From contig MNCI01012642.1 of the NCBI GenBank assembly GCA_015680685.1, forward strand, positions 499,096 to 563,095: a stretch of 64,000 nucleotides of DNA, written 5' to 3'. Positions 1 through 10,330 of the stretch are shown here, one piece after another. Within the stretch, counting starts at the first letter, position 1. Every line of letters starts with the position of its first letter. The notes under the pieces are model-generated. The model made no database searches. It was not told the origin of the DNA and worked only from the letters and a program-made list of their open reading frames with translations. Made by a program: the position numbers and the translations under genes. This DNA is from Gnetum montanum (Eukaryota; Streptophyta; Gnetopsida; Gnetales; Gnetaceae).

Positions 1-330
1 AGTTGCATAGTTCAGGGTGTGTCCGGTAAGTGGGAACGGATGTTGACGCTAGTTAACTTAAACTTAGGACATTAGTTAGAGTTAGCTTAGTTTCTCAACC
101 CTTTCCTCTGATAGCATAGAAGATAAACCGAAAAATACCAAAAAAATCACATATCTCAGACTTGCTTAACCATACACCGTGACACTTACAAGCAAGCCTG
201 GGAAGACAACGAATGATTAACCCCAAGTGTTTCTTGTGGTGTTAAGGCATTTAGTCTACGGAGTTCGACCGGATCGCACGTGCACGCTCGTATTTTATGG
301 TTGAGTGTAGGGGTACCTCGCCACTCATCA
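1..330 (+). repeat. E0 5' LTR, 3' portion
   Basis: It ends in GCCACTCATCA, the same end as the LTRs at 1300, 7564 and 12970. It contains the U5 segment with CGGTAAGTGGGAAC, a candidate splice donor. It is followed directly by gag sequence at 331 rather than by a PBS, so the leader of E0 has been deleted. Confidence 0.85.
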
Positions 331-483
331 GAACACAAACACATGATAAGGGTAAGCATTCTTATCGTCATCATGATCGGGGTTGGGACCATTAAAGAGA
401 AGGTAGGAAACATCATCATGGTGATGGTTCTCGTTCTTCTTCACCTTCATTGTCACATTCACCCTCTCCTTCAGTATTAGGAC
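331..483 (+). pseudogene. E0 gag, 5' fragment before the E1 insertion
   Basis: This short block aligns by eye with E1 gag at about 2001-2145, the segment encoding a low-complexity Ser/His-rich stretch. It stops exactly where the E1 LTR begins. Its last five bases, AGGAC, nearly match the five bases AGGAT after the E1 3' LTR, where E0 gag resumes. It is therefore the left half of a gag gene broken by insertion. Confidence 0.75.
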
Positions 484-580
484 TGATGGAACGCGATATC
501 GCATGGGCCATGATATCGCATCCCTTGAGATATTGCGTCATCCCCCGCAATATCGCAGTGCGCTGCCAAGTCTATAAATA
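484..580 (+). promoter_or_regulatory. E1 U3 palindrome array and TATA box
   Basis: GCGATATCGC and near copies (ATGATATCGC, GATATTGC, GCAATATCGC) precede TATAAATA at 573-580. The array sits where enhancer elements of an LTR promoter lie. The E1 3' LTR has only two units. The promoter role is inference from position. Confidence 0.7.
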
Positions 581-985
581 AGAGGCAGCTCTCCCTTGTT
601 TCCTCATTCTAGGCCTAGACCGTAGTGAGACTCTGGCAATTTTTCCACTCCAAAGATAGATTAATTTCCATGTGCCCACAGTAGGAACTCCAAAGTGAAT
701 GGATCTTTACTCGAGCAGACATTGTACCTGAACACAAGTTTGTATATGGCAATAAAGACGAGCTTCTTGGATAAACCTTGCAGTGCATGAAATAGGCTAA
801 TTAGGATTTTATTTACTATTATTTATTACTTATTAGTTAAATGCTTTATTAGTTATTAAATCTTTCTCAACCCTTCTCTCCTAGTTAAGTGCCTCAGTAC
901 GACCACTTTGAGCACGTGCGTTACGCTTGGTGATCCCAGCAACGATTAGCGTTTGGTAACCAAGGTTGCATTGGTTCAGGGTGTG

Positions 986-996
986 AAAGGTAAGTG
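986..996 (+). promoter_or_regulatory. Candidate 5' splice donor in U5
   Basis: AAAG|GTAAGTGG matches the plant donor consensus and lies downstream of the LTR TATA box and AATAAA. It would be present once, near the 5' end of a full-length transcript. It would pair with the acceptor at 6421-6423. Functional use is inference. Confidence 0.4.
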
Positions 997-1301
997 GGAA
1001 TGGATGCTGACGCTTAATTAATTTAGACTTAGTTAGTTAGTTAAAGTTAGTAATTAGTCTCTTCAACCCTTCAACTCAATAGTATAGGAGATAAAACATA
1101 AAAAGACATAAAAATCATATACCTCAGACTTACTTAACCATACACCGTGACAACTATAAGTAAGTCTAGGAAGACAACAAATGATTAACCCTAGGTGTTT
1201 CATGAGGTGTGTAGGCACTTAGTCTACGGAGTTCGACCGGATCACGCGTGCTATGCTTGTATTCGTATGGTTGAGTGTAGGAGTACCTCGCCACTCATCA
1301 T

Positions 1302-1319
1302 TGGCATCATTACCAGGGA
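1302..1319 (+). promoter_or_regulatory. Primer binding site, tRNA-Asp type (degenerate)
   Basis: TGGCATCATTACCAGGGA follows the LTR end by one base. It resembles the tRNA-Asp-complementary PBS used by Athila-lineage elements (TGGCGCCGTTGCCGGGGA), with mostly transition differences. The minus-strand relatives M1, M2 and M3 have closer versions. Confidence 0.8.
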
Positions 1320-1442
1320 CTAAGTGTTTGTGTGCTAAGTAGAACATAGGAAATCACTCACATCGTTGGGAGTTTAAACGAAACTTAGGGTTAATTAAAA
1401 GAAAATTTATATAACGGTCAATTAGCACACCGATAAATAACA

Positions 1443-3930
1443 ATGTCTTCTTCTAAAAAAAGCAATTCACCACCTAGGGATAATACAAGAAACAATCAGC
1501 AATCAAAAACACATAACCGAAATCCACCGATTCCTCAACAATACCGAGTGGTATATACTCATCCCGATGAGTGCATACCAAACTTTACCTTTATCCTCCA
1601 TCAAGACGAACAACTGTGATGAAGAGATTTGCAAGGTAACATCGTGTTACCCCCAGATCGGGCAATCCCTAACATGCTTCTTTGTGCTTTGGCATAGATT
1701 GGCATGACACAGCTCTATGCTAAATACGTTGTAGGTGATTTTGACACAAGGGATTATCATCTCACAGCAGCACAATGTATAGGGAACTCACGGCAAGAGA
1801 GCCACCATACACTGTTGAAGGGCAAAGGGGTCCTGCACATCCTAAGTGAAATAGGAGATTATGAACCCATTATAACAGGTTCTCCATCCATTGATGTTCC
1901 CCCTTCTAATGATGGTGAGGAGGTAGGGTATCAGAACCTATGCTCAACGATACATAACACTGGTTCTGATCCCTATGAATGCCAACTGTTCACTGAGGGA
2001 ACAACAACACATGAAAAGGACGGGCACTTAGATCGTCATCACGATTAGGGCCGTAGCAGTAGAAGGGAAGGCAAGAAGTATCGTCATGATGATGGTTCTC
2101 CTTCTTCTTCTCCTTCATCACACCATTCACCCTCTCCTTCCATATTTGGGCGCAGCCATCATGAGCATAACGGTGAGGATAGAGGTAGGCAAAATGAGAG
2201 ACCTCGATGAGAAAGTTGTGAGAGAGGACAAGGGCATGAACGAAGGGAAAGTAGGGAACAACGTAGACATCACAAGTGTCATGAAAGAGATGATCATGAC
2301 GAGCCCCTACTTGCCACCCAAAGTATGCTCGATATAACAGAGGCAGTAAGAATTCCAACAAGGCATCAAAAGGACAATCAGATCAAATGCTTAGACATGA
2401 ATAATATCCCACACTTTGAAGGGGGATACAATGTAGATCCGCAACATCATTTACAGGTATTCCACAATGCTTGCGCCTTGCAAAACATAGAGAACAAGTG
2501 GCAGAAACTTAAAGTTGTTTCCCAGGACACTCATCAAGGAAGCAGAGAGTTGGTACCAGTCCTTAGAGGTGGAAACCATTAGGAGGTGGAGTACAATGTT
2601 AGAATGCTTCAACGATAAGGAAACATACTCCAGAGTGTCTAATTTGTGTAAGCAGATCCAAGGATGGAAGCAAGGTACTCATGAATCCTTGGATGCTACC
2701 ATGGACCGCTACTATGCATTGTTACATTGTTGCCTAGGCCATGGTTATGCACAACGGGACCAACTTTGCCACATCATAGATGGGCTTAGACATGAGACTA
2801 GGAGAACCCTTGGGACTTATGCCCAAGGGAGACTATCAGAACTTAGAGCCCATGAAATACAGCGCTTGTTGGAGCAAGTAGCCAAAGAAGAAGGTGAGCT
2901 ATGAAAAAGAGAGAGTGCGGAAGAATACAACCATGATCCTTCCCTTCGAAAGAAGGGAGTGAGATTTTGTGATGAGAAGGATGAGTCACCACTCGAAGAG
3001 TTGGTGAACAGAAAAACCTTGTCGATCCAAAAGCTAACAACAGAAGTATCGGCTAAGGTGGATTAATTATGGGATTCCTTAGACTCTAGACTTGAAACTA
3101 TCTTGAAAATCATAGAGGAGTCTAAGGTGGAACGAAGTAGTGACAAAGATAAGACAAAGTGGAGAAATTCAGGCCCTGCACATAAAAAGGGTAAGGGGGA
3201 AATTACTATCTTCGGTGAGGTTGTGGATTCATACACAGACGATGAGGGTGGATGTGAGATCTACCAATATGACCATCCTAAGGGATGTTTTCCAATCATC
3301 TCACATATACAGGAGTCTGGGGTGTATGCACTCAACCCAAGACTTAACCAATGACAAACACCCCAAAGGTTACCTTATCCCCAAGGTAACCCAAGGCAGT
3401 TCCACCAACCATTAACGTACTATCCAAATGGAACTACACCACAATCCATCAAGCAACATCAGCAGTGGAAATACCCACAGTCATGGGGGATGCCACTACT
3501 GACACAACAGTACCCTTACCGGCAACCTGATCCTTATGGCTATTATGTGCAACAGCCGGTTTCTCCAAGTGACTCTATGGGTCACACAACTCCCCAATGT
3601 TACTACCAAGTTCGGGAGTACTTTAGGAGGACTCCTTCTCCTCCGAGAGATATTCCACATTCATCCCATCCTCCAAATCCATTCGCACCTCTTCCACCTG
3701 TAGTTCCCATACAACCTGCTCCAATAATGCAAGGGGAACTTCCCACTCAACCGCAGCAACATAACACTGCAAGAGCTGTAAACATTCAATTCGCTACTAG
3801 TTCTGACAACCATAAAAAGAGAAGATCTTTCTTTAGAACCAAAAGCCAAGATAAGCTCTCACAACAAGCGATTGAGTCTATGTACGCTCCTCCAACAAAC
3901 AAGACTTTGGAGCACCCTTTAGTCCAACAA
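1443..3930 (+). pseudogene. E1 gag (capsid/nucleocapsid), lightly broken
   Basis: Gag packages the element RNA in cytoplasmic particles. The start ATG at 1443 opens MSSSKKSNSPP, matching the MSSSH start of M1 and M3. The frame is broken by TGA near 1618, a frameshift near 2510, a TGA near 2902, a TAA near 3066 and a TGA near 3352. The capsid core (about 2325-2904) has the Retrotrans_gag pattern, with RRWSTMLECFN, then KQIQGWKQGTHESLDA and LLHCCLGHGYAQ. A CCHC-like knuckle follows near 3250 (CEIYQYDHPKGC, second Cys mutated to Tyr here but Cys in E0). A Pro/Gln/Tyr-rich linker (3400-3800) leads into protease. The family match is by pattern recognition only. Confidence 0.82.
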
Positions 3931-4719
3931 CAGAGCTGTACGCATACGGTTATGTTAACACATACCGTAACCAACTGGATCAAGGTAGGCCACCTTCCCA
4001 GGAAACTCTCTAATCCTGAAATCCCCTTAATCTATTTACAAATCGCCAGGAACGAATCACATAAGGCTCTTCTTGACTCAGGTTCCGGGGTCAACCTAAT
4101 ATCACGAGAAATGTATCAAGCCTGGACCTTGCCCCAACTCAAGAAGAGCAACATTCAACTGAAGTTGGCTGACTAGTCCATCATCATTCCCTTGGGATTG
4201 GTGGAGGACATCGTTACCACTGTGTGTGGGTGGTCATACCCAGTTTACTTCCTAGTGATAGAAGTTAACAGTAACAATGGGGGCTTCCCAATTATAATGG
4301 GAAGGCCATGGCTAAGTACAATAGATGCGTACCTAGGGATCTGTAATATTTCCTTAGAGATATCTAAGGTAAACATTTATGGAAAGATCAAGAAGAAGAG
4401 AGGTCCATGCATCACATACAATGACTCAGAGGGTGATGACATGGAAGAATGTTTAGCATCTCTTCCATGTAACCGGTGTGCACCAAAGGACAACATTCAA
4501 AGGTGCCTGTATGTAGCAACCACACAAGTAGTGAACACCCCGTGGTTGACAGCTACTAGAAAGAGCAACCCAATATGCACAGAACGAACTAAGGAAACAA
4601 CTCATGTTAACAACAAAGGCATAGACACATTGGAATATGAGCGTCCCCAACTTCCACCCGTTAACCTAATAACATCAATGGGGAGAAGTTGGGCACTTTT
4701 ACGAAATTCAAATAGATAG
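3931..4719 (+). pseudogene. E1 aspartic protease (pro) domain of gag-pol
   Basis: The retropepsin-like domain continues the gag frame. LLDSGSGVNLIS holds the catalytic Asp-Ser-Gly at 4075-4083. The later FPIIMGRPWLST segment is the flap-distal strand typical of Athila/Tat proteases. A single TAG at 4174 interrupts it. After about 4640 the sequence should run into reverse transcriptase. Instead it joins the integrase tail at about 4700, so polymerase is missing. Compared with E3, M1 and M3, E1 and E0 are the only copies that keep the DSG triplet. Confidence 0.82.
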
Positions 4720-4800
4720 ACGCTCATTATTTTGGATCTCTCCCTTTCCATTCAATCATGGGGGAGATGGCCACCTATGCTGATCATTGGAAGCCCTAAG
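4700..4800 (+). pseudogene. E1 integrase C-terminal tail with internal PPT-like run
   Basis: In one frame this reads SLFWISPFPF then HGGDGHLC. That matches the end of integrase in E0, E3, M1 and M3 (SIFWISPFQLSHGGDGH). The coding for HGGDG is ATCATGGGGGAGATGG at 4755-4770, close to the 3' PPT. E0 keeps about 35 more codons before this point, so E1 has suffered an extra deletion or derives from a shorter copy. Confidence 0.7.
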
Positions 4801-6393
4801 TTCTTTTTAGTTTTTGTTTTACACATTTTTGTTTTACAAGTTTTTGTTTTACACCTTTTTGTCTTACACATTTTTATTTTACACATTTTTTTTTGCACAT
4901 TTTTGTTTTACAGTTTTTGTTTTACATATTTTTGTTTAACACATTTTTGTTTTAAAAATTTCTTTAACTTTTCTTATTTTTGTTTTACAACATCGTTATA
5001 CCTTTTCATTTCTTTCTGTGCATGTGTGTGTGTTATCCATCCTGTAAGTTTGTCACCCAATAAGTGTTCTTCATGATGGTATGAACTGTTTTTCTATTTG
5101 ATTGCTAATGTTTGGTTTTTACCTTTAAGTTATGATGTTGATACTAAGGTATGTTTCTTTTGATATGGTAGGCAATGAGTCCACTTCATCCATTCATCCA
5201 CACATTCTATGGTCTCTCTTGGCTTGGAAATGTATAGTCCCTTTCTAAATATGAACTCTAACGAATCGGTGACTTGGCATTTCCCAAACTAAGGAAGGAC
5301 TCAAGGATTGAAAAGGGTGTGATTTCAAGGGAATTTGATGCATTTTTGTTGGCCATTCTCTTGGGTGCTTGGATGTTTTCTTCTTGAGTTTTCTTGTCGT
5401 TTCGATGTTACCCAATTATCGGAAGCTGAGTCAATAAAAATAAGAAGTCTTTGCATGGTGTGGTTCTCACGCATAAAAACATAAAAAAAATAAAGAGAAG
5501 AAAAGAAAGAAAGTAAGAATTCAAATCACACCCCTTAGACAAAATAATCCCTTGGGCTACAAGCACTGGTTATGGAACTACAAATGTTCCCTCTAACTAA
5601 GGCCCTTCTCACTTTCCCTTCTCTCCTTATTTGTTTTGTTAGAATGGTAGTCACTCTTGGGGAAGGCATTCTTGTTATTCAAGGGGATGGATTGGCCAAA
5701 TGCATTGATGTGAAATCACTAGATGTGGTTGGTTTGAGGCTGGAGTTGGAATGAGATTTACCAAGTCACATTAATCATTAACTCCACAAGAGGCTATACA
5801 CCACCTTGTTCTTGAGATTCCATTCCATTCTCTTCTCTTCATCCTTCTCTCCATCCTTTTCTCCATTATTCACCTCATTGCCGGTTGTATCATTAGTGTA
5901 TATTTTGGTATATACATTGTTTTCTTTTTGGTAAATTCTTACGGTTAAGTCTTTAACTCTTGTTCCAACGGACATTCCCAGGGCCTACGAACTCTTCAAA
6001 TGTGGGTTTGTCAGGGCATTAAGGGCTAGAGCTTGCTTTGGGGAGGACCCACTGACATTCCTATTTGGTGCACCAATTAAATTATTTTCCTTAACATTTT
6101 TTCAATCCATTTTTTTCTTGTTCATTTCCATCTTGACATCCATTTCATCGATGTCCTAGTTGTCTCTTTTTCTCCATCTTTCTTATTCCTTTTCTTTTTC
6201 CATTCTCCTGCTACCAAAGGTTCGCGACTAGTCATGGGGGTACGGAGCCCAATTTTTTCAATTTTCTCCTAGCCCCTACACCTTTGGTAGTCATCATTAA
6301 TATATCTCCAGATCTGCAATCAGCCATACCACAACTCAGCCAATGGACTTTTACTGAGGCAAGGTATCAATTACATGATGATTCAATTACCCT
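4800..6393 (+). other. E1 non-coding spacer with TTTTGTTTTACA repeats
   Basis: No credible ORF. 4803-4990 is a degenerate tandem run of TTTTTGTTTTACAC-like units of about 12-15 bp. Related T-rich sequence follows integrase in E0, E3, M1 and M3. The rest aligns by eye with the E0 spacer at 10330-11790. A second PPT-like run, CTAGTCATGGGGGTA, lies at 6228-6242. Confidence 0.75.
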
Positions 6394-6423
6394 TGCTAAT
6401 ACAAGATTGTGTTGTGTGTGCAG
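6394..6423 (+). promoter_or_regulatory. Conserved branch point and 3' splice site (E1)
   Basis: TGCTAAT at 6394-6400 fits the plant branch-point consensus and lies about 22 nt before CAG at 6421-6423. The next bases are ATGG. The same arrangement occurs in E0, E3, M2 and, slightly altered, M3; M1 and M4 keep the acceptor without the ATG. Splicing itself is inference. Confidence 0.6.
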
Positions 6424-6609
6424 ATGGTAATCATACAACAAAGGAGTGGATCTGGAGGAAGCACTTGGAATGGATTGGTGTTGAAGCAGCTATGCAAGGT
6501 GCAAGATCGATGGCACGCTTATGGATGGACAATGAAAGGCACAATCTTAGCATTGGTAGTAGCAAAATTTCTTTCTCTTTCTCTTTCTCAGCTGCCAAAT
6601 GAGGCTTGA
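6424..6609 (+). CDS. Short ORF at the third-ORF position of E1 (61 aa)
   Basis: The ORF begins MVIIQQRSGSG directly after the conserved acceptor and ends with TGA at 6607-6609. The homologous E0 stretch starting at 11820 begins MAIIQ and then has stops, so the ORF is not well conserved. It shows no similarity by eye to the long third ORF of E3 or M3. It may be only a remnant left when the third ORF was replaced or deleted. No function is assigned. Confidence 0.35.
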   Translation: MVIIQQRSGSGGSTWNGLVLKQLCKVQDRWHAYGWTMKGTILALVVAKFLSLSLSQLPNEA

Positions 6610-6770
6610 TGTTAATGTAATAAGGTGTTTACTCTTGTTGTCATGAACATCAATTTTGTTGTATCTTGTAATGATGATCCGTTCACATGTCATCCCATTA
6701 GTTCCATTTAAGTCAATAATCCCATACCTTCCTGATATTATTGTAAGGAACTTGAGGATGAGTTTTCGTT

Positions 6771-6784
6771 TAGTCATGGGGGTA
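6771..6784 (+). promoter_or_regulatory. E1 polypurine tract
   Basis: TAGTCATGGGGGTA abuts the 3' LTR start TGATGGG at 6785. The same motif abuts the LTR in E0, E3 and M1. Confidence 0.85.
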
Positions 6785-7564
6785 TGATGGGACATGATAT
6801 TGCATGGGCCTCGATATTGCGGTGCGTTGCCAAGTCTATAAATAAGAGGCAGCTCTCCCTTATTTCCTCATTCTAGGCCTAGACCATAGTGAAACTCTGG
6901 CAGTTTTTCCACTCTAGAGATAGATTAATTTCCATGTGCCCACAGTAGGAACTCCAAAGTGAACGGATCTTTACTCAAGCATACATTGTACCTGAACACA
7001 AGTTTGTATATGGCAATAAAGATGAGCTTCTTGGATAAACCTTGCAGTGCATGAAATAGGCTAATTAGGATTTTATTTACTATTATTTATTACTTGTTAG
7101 TTAAATGCTTTATTAGTTATTAAATCTTTCTCAACCCTTCTCTACTAGTTAAGTGCCTCAGTATGACCACTTCGAGCATGTGCATTACGCTTGGTGATCC
7201 CAGCAATGATTAGCGTTTGGTAACCAAGGTTGCATTGGTTTAGGGTGTGAACGGTAAGTGGGAACGGATGCTGACGCTAGGTTAATTTAGACTTAGTTAG
7301 TTAGTTAAAGTTAGTAATTAGTCTCTTCAACCCTTCAACTCAATAGCATAGGAGATAAAACATAAAAAGACATAAAAATCATATACCTTAGACTTACTTA
7401 ACCATACACCATGACAACTATAAGTAAGTCTGGGAAGACAACAAATGATTAACCCTAGGTGTTCCATGAGGCGTGTAGGCACTTTGTTTGTGGAGTTCGA
7501 CTGGATCATGCATGCTACGCTCTTATTCGTATGGTTGAGTGTAGGGGTACCTCGCCACTCATCA
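6785..7564 (+). repeat. E1 3' LTR
   Basis: It starts TGATGGGACA and ends CTCATCA, with TATAAATA at 6837-6844. It aligns without gaps to the 5' LTR from the TATA box onward. Its U3 has two GATATC-type units against four in the 5' LTR. It is followed by AGGAT, the partner of the AGGAC before the 5' LTR. Confidence 0.92.
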
Positions 7565-9370
7565 AGGATGTAGTCATAAGGAACCAAACCATGAGGATAA
7601 GGGTAAGTAAAGTGAAAAGCCTTGACGAGAGAGTTAGGAATGAGGACAAGGGCATTCTAGAGAATCACGACATGGAAGAAGGGAGAGTAGGGAACCGCGT
7701 AAACATCATAGATGCTATGAAAGAAATGACCACGAAGAATCCCTACTTGCAACTCGAAGCATGTTAGACATCACAGAGGTTGTAAGAATTCCTACAAGGC
7801 ACCAAAAAGATAGCAGGATCTAGAGGTTAGACATGAATAATATCCCATGATTTGAGGGGGGATACAACTCTGATCCTTAGAACCACTTACAAGAATTTCA
7901 TGATGCATGGGCCTTGCAGAACATCGGGAACGAATGGCAAAAGCTAAAGTTGTTCCCAAGGACACTAGTAAAAGAAGCGGAAAGCTGGTACTAGTTCTTA
8001 GAACTTGAATCCATTCGAAGATGGAGTACGATGCTAGAACTGTTTAATGATAAGTATCCAACATATTCCTGGGTGTCCAACCTACGAAAGAAAATCCAAG
8101 GATGGAAGTAGGGAACTCATGAACCCTTGGATGTTGTCATGGGCTGATACTATGCATTGTTACATTGTTGGTCGGGCCATGGTTACTCGTAGTAGGATCA
8201 ACTACGCCATCCCGTAGATGGACTTAGGCATGAAACTAGGAGAACCCTTGGAACATATGCCCAAGGAAGATTATTAGAGCTTAGGTCCCATCAGGTTCAT
8301 AGATTGTTGGAGCAAGTAGCTAAGGAAGAAGGGGAGCTATGTAAAAGAGAAAGTATGGAAGTGTATAACCGTGATCCTTCACTCCGAAAAAGGGGAGTGA
8401 GATTCTGTGAGGAGGAGAAAGAGTCACCACTTAAAGAGATGGTGAATAGGAAAACCTTGCCGCTCCAAAAATTAACAACAAAAGTGTCAGCAAAGGTAGA
8501 TCAGATGTGGGACTCCCTAGATAGTAGATTTGAAACCATTCTTAAAATTGTAGAGGAGTCTAAGAAGCGAGGTAGTGACTATGATAAAAAGAAAAAGAGG
8601 GATTTGCATCATGCACGTAACAAAGGTAAGGGTAAAATGGCCATCACTGAAGAGGTTGTGGATTTTGATATGGACAATGATGGTGGATGTGAGATATGCC
8701 AATATGACCATCCTAAGGGATGTTGCCTTATAATCTCACATCTGCAAGAGTCTGGGGTGTATGCACTTAACCCACGACTTAACAAACGGCAAGCACCTCG
8801 ATGGTTACCTTGTCCCCAAGGTAACCCAAGGTAGTTCCACCAACCATTAATGTATTATCCAAGTGGAACTCTACCACAACTTATTAAGCAACACCAGCAG
8901 TGGCAATACCCACAGTCATGGGGGATGCCACTGCCAAGGCAACAATACCCTTATCGACAATTGGATCCATATGGCTACTACGTGCAGCAGCCAATCTCTC
9001 CACGTGACTCTATTGGTCACGTGACACCACAACATCACTACCAAGCTCAGGAGTATTATAGGACTCCTTCTCCTAGGAAAGATAACCCACAGACATACCA
9101 TCCTCCAAATCCATCCACAACTCTCACACTGATAGCTCCATTACCATCCACTCCAAGAATGCAAGGGAAACTCCCCACACTCAACCGTAGCAACACAATG
9201 CTACGAGGGCTGTAAACCTTCAACCCGCTACTAGTTCTAACAACCATACAAAGAGAAGACCTTTCTTTAGAACCAACAGTCCAACTAAGCTCTCACAACC
9301 ACAAGTGGTTGAGGCTCTGAACGCTTCTCCATCAAATAAGGCTTTAGAGCTCCCTTCAAACCAAAAACAG
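7565..9370 (+). pseudogene. E0 gag, continuation after E1
   Basis: The sequence resumes the gag broken at 483. The capsid core (about 7760-8340) aligns by eye with E1 gag and carries many stops. The longest open piece is 8304-8834. It has the CCHC-like knuckle CEICQYDHPKGC near 8690 with all four ligands. A Pro/Tyr/Gln-rich linker (8850-9215) follows, with motifs such as QQYPYRQLDPYGYYVQQP shared with E1. Stops at TAG and TGA correspond to sense codons in E1. Confidence 0.8.
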
Positions 9371-9997
9371 AGCTCAACACACATAGTTATGTTAACACAT
9401 ACCATCATTGACTGGATTAAGGAGGGCCACCTTCCTAGGAAATTCTCTGATCTTGGAAGTCCTTTAATTTATCTCCAAGTCGCTACAAAAGAACCATGTA
9501 AAGCTCTTCTAGACTCAGGTTCCAGAGTCAGCTTAATATCACAAGAGATGTATAAAGCCTGAAACCTGCCTCCACTAAAAAAGAGCAATATTTGCTTAGA
9601 GTTGGCTAACCAATCCATCACTTTTCCCTTGGGACTGGCAGAGGACATCGTTACCACTATGTGTGGTTGGTCATACCCAGCTGATTTCCTAGTGATACAA
9701 GTGAACAATGACAAAGGGCATTTCCCAATAATAATGGGAAGGGCATGGCTAAATACCATAAACGCATGCCTAGGAATCTGTGATCTTTCCTTGGAAATAT
9801 CTAAGAAAAACACTTTTGGGGGGATCGAGAGGAAGAAAGTTCCATGCATCACATACAGTGATACAGGGTGTGATTGTGTACAAGAATGTTCAACATTTCC
9901 TACATGCAACCAGTGTGCCCAAGAAATTAACATATACAAGTGCCTATATGTAGCAACCACACAACAACAAAACACCCAGTGGTTGATAGCTAATTAG
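9371..9997 (+). pseudogene. E0 aspartic protease domain
   Basis: It has HIVMLTHTIIDWIKEGHLP, then LLDSGSRVSLIS with the catalytic DSG at about 9511-9519, then FPIIMGRAWLNT. A TGA near 9560 interrupts it, after which the frame runs open to 9995. The TAG at 9995-9997 corresponds to TAC/TAG decay near the end of the domain. Polymerase does not follow. Confidence 0.78.
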
Positions 9998-10330
9998 GAG
10001 AGTAACTCACCAACATGCATGGAACTAACTGGGGGACCAACTTGCATCCACGTAGAAGGCATAGATGCACTAGAGCAAGAGTGTCACCAAATTCCAACCC
10101 TTAACTTGAAAACATCAATTAGGGGAAGTTGGAAACTCCTAAAAATTTCAAACAAATGCTCTGCTAGGAGAATACTAGTCGATGTGCAACAGACCAAACC
10201 TTATCATGAATCTAGAACAGTCAATGCACATAGTACATCGAAGAGAGAACGACCTTGCTCATTATTTCAGATCTCCCCTTTCCAACTTAGTCATGGGGGA
10301 GATGGCCACCTATGCTAATCAATCAAGGCC
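9998..10330 (+). pseudogene. E0 pol deletion junction: protease linker fused to integrase tail
   Basis: The open stretch 10019-10318 starts as the protease-RT linker (EGIDALEQECHQIPTLNLKT). Within a few codons after LLKISN it passes into the integrase C-terminus (VQQTKPYHESRTVNA...FQLSHGGDGHLC). In E3 and M3 these two segments are separated by all of RT, RNase H and integrase. The join is open, suggesting a deletion already present in a mobile ancestor. A PPT-like TTAGTCATGGGGGAGATGG is at 10287-10305. Confidence 0.75.

Larger units (their letters stand above)
484..1300 (+). repeat. E1 5' LTR
   Basis: It starts TGATGGAACG and ends CTCATCA, the inverted ends of this family. U3 has four GATATC-type palindromes, a TATAAATA box and later an AATAAAG polyadenylation-type signal near 749-756. 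It is 37 bp longer than the 3' LTR, and all of the difference lies in the U3 palindrome array. Confidence 0.92.
484..7564 (+). mobile_element. E1: younger gag-protease-only Ty3/gypsy element nested in E0
   Basis: Both LTRs, PBS and PPT are present. LTRs run 484-1300 and 6785-7564. From the TATA box to the LTR end they align without gaps over about 730 bp, with roughly 38 differences by hand count, about 33 of them transitions. The target duplication is AGGAC/AGGAT, one transition apart. The internal region carries gag and protease with only a few stops and one frameshift, then jumps to the integrase C-terminal tail. It lacks polymerase and most of integrase and is therefore predicted to be non-autonomous. 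It is one of the two best-preserved elements here. Confidence 0.9.
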
